Shown here piece after piece: positions 63,037 to 63,193 of a stretch of 63,193 nucleotides of DNA. The DNA comes from Hyphomicrobium sp. Its GTDB lineage: Bacteria > Pseudomonadota > Alphaproteobacteria > Rhizobiales > Hyphomicrobiaceae. The notes under the pieces are model-generated. The model saw only the letters and a program-made list of their open reading frames with translations. It was not told where the DNA came from and searched no databases. The stretch spans positions 1 through 63,193 of the forward strand of contig JALHOF010000022.1 in the NCBI GenBank assembly GCA_022843145.1. The letters run 5' to 3'. Positions within the stretch are counted from its first letter, which is position 1. Each line of letters opens with the position of its first letter. The position numbers and the translations under genes were made by a program.

Positions 63037-63193
63037 GGCTCTGTTTGGTCTTGATGTTGAGGTCTCCTGTTGGTGGTGAGTCGCGGACAGGAGGCGGCAA
63101 TGAAAGATGCGGAGTTCCAGGGGCTTGTGGCGCAGCTGGGCGGGCTGTCTGAGGTTCAGCGTGGAGCGCTGCTGGAGGCGTTGAAGTCGAAGC
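63037..63193 (+). mobile_element. IS1595-family element, second copy, left end only
   Basis: The first 157 bp match the element at 39407 except for two single-base changes. It starts with GGCTCTGTTTGG and includes the first 31 codons of the transposase gene (start at 63100). The right part is beyond the window. Confidence 0.93.
63100..63193 (+). CDS. IS1595-family transposase, 5' part
   Basis: The first 31 codons (MKDAEFQGLVAQLGGLSEVQ...) are identical in protein to the copy at 39470. The gene continues beyond the window edge. Confidence 0.9.
   Translation, partial: MKDAEFQGLVAQLGGLSEVQRGALLEALKSK

Noticed and set aside
39407-63193. Classical composite transposon formed by the two IS1595 copies
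   Set aside because: The left copy has its own perfect 8-bp duplication on both sides, so it inserted as a single element; the block between the copies was not delivered with them in one step.
1-63193. CRISPR array or Cas genes
   Set aside because: No regularly spaced repeats with unique spacers were seen; the repeated DNA is RHS core, IS ends and relaxase copies.

Overview
The window is GC-rich with compact minus- and plus-strand operons, many insertion sequences and gene families typical of Alphaproteobacteria. A palindromic dispersed repeat near 36.7 kb and the DUF736/TraF/DUF2285 transfer genes point towards the Hyphomicrobiales (Rhizobiales), but no rRNA or intact tRNA is present to fix the taxon. 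Almost everything here looks like accessory DNA: a polymorphic-toxin locus, a copper-resistance island, pieces of an integrative conjugative element (ICE), a phosphonate operon and a small catabolic cluster, stitched together by at least four IS elements.

Region 1 (1-12.1 kb) is an RHS/YD-repeat toxin locus. One long RHS gene, open at the left edge, ends in a barnase-like ribonuclease tip and is followed by a barstar-like immunity gene. Downstream lie five displaced 3' cassettes. Each repeats part of the RHS core; four carry a different tip and a small candidate immunity gene (73-aa protein, Sel1-repeat protein, 91-aa protein, DUF1493 protein). One is split by an IS481 element and the last is cut off without a tip. 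A seventh core fragment lies 17 kb away at 29.4 kb.

Region 2 (12.1-14.4 kb) has an AbiEi/AbiEii toxin-antitoxin pair and the 3' end of a relaxase gene. Region 3 (14.4-29.3 kb) is a YcaC-like hydrolase broken by an amber codon and then a copper island: a minus-strand operon (CusB-like adaptor, DUF305 protein, CusA-like pump, small periplasmic protein, multicopper oxidase, 34-aa membrane peptide), a CusRS-like two-component system, a CopA-type ATPase, a membrane protein and a Met-rich Spy-like protein. Direct repeats of the form TGTTTCA-N3-TGTTTCA precede both the pump operon and the regulator/ATPase pair.

Region 4 (29.4-39.3 kb) holds an RHS fragment, a TacA/TacT-type toxin-antitoxin pair, an IS21 element with both transposition genes frameshifted, an AbiEi remnant, an intact relaxase, DUF736, TraF, an AlpA-like protein and a frameshifted DUF2285 gene, then a tRNA-3'-end-like sequence that may be an attachment site. 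The relaxase-AbiEi junction here is a diverged second copy of that in region 2, in the same orientation, so the copper island is bracketed by direct repeats.

Region 5 (39.4-52.1 kb) begins with an IS1595 element with an 8-bp target duplication and an IS66 remnant, then a complete C-P lyase gene set on the minus strand (phnD-C-E-F and phnG-H-I-J-K-L-M-N-P) with a predicted Pho box and two GTCTAGAC-centred palindromes likely bound by PhnF. Region 6 (52.4-63.2 kb) holds a Fic protein, a CGNR/ABATE regulator divergent from an operon (FAD oxidoreductase, ATC-hydrolase family protein, M20 amidohydrolase, LctP-like permease), and a second operon (alpha/beta hydrolase, two cupins, a SnoaL-SDR chimera, a frameshifted GST). 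It ends in a second IS1595 copy that interrupts a small gene.
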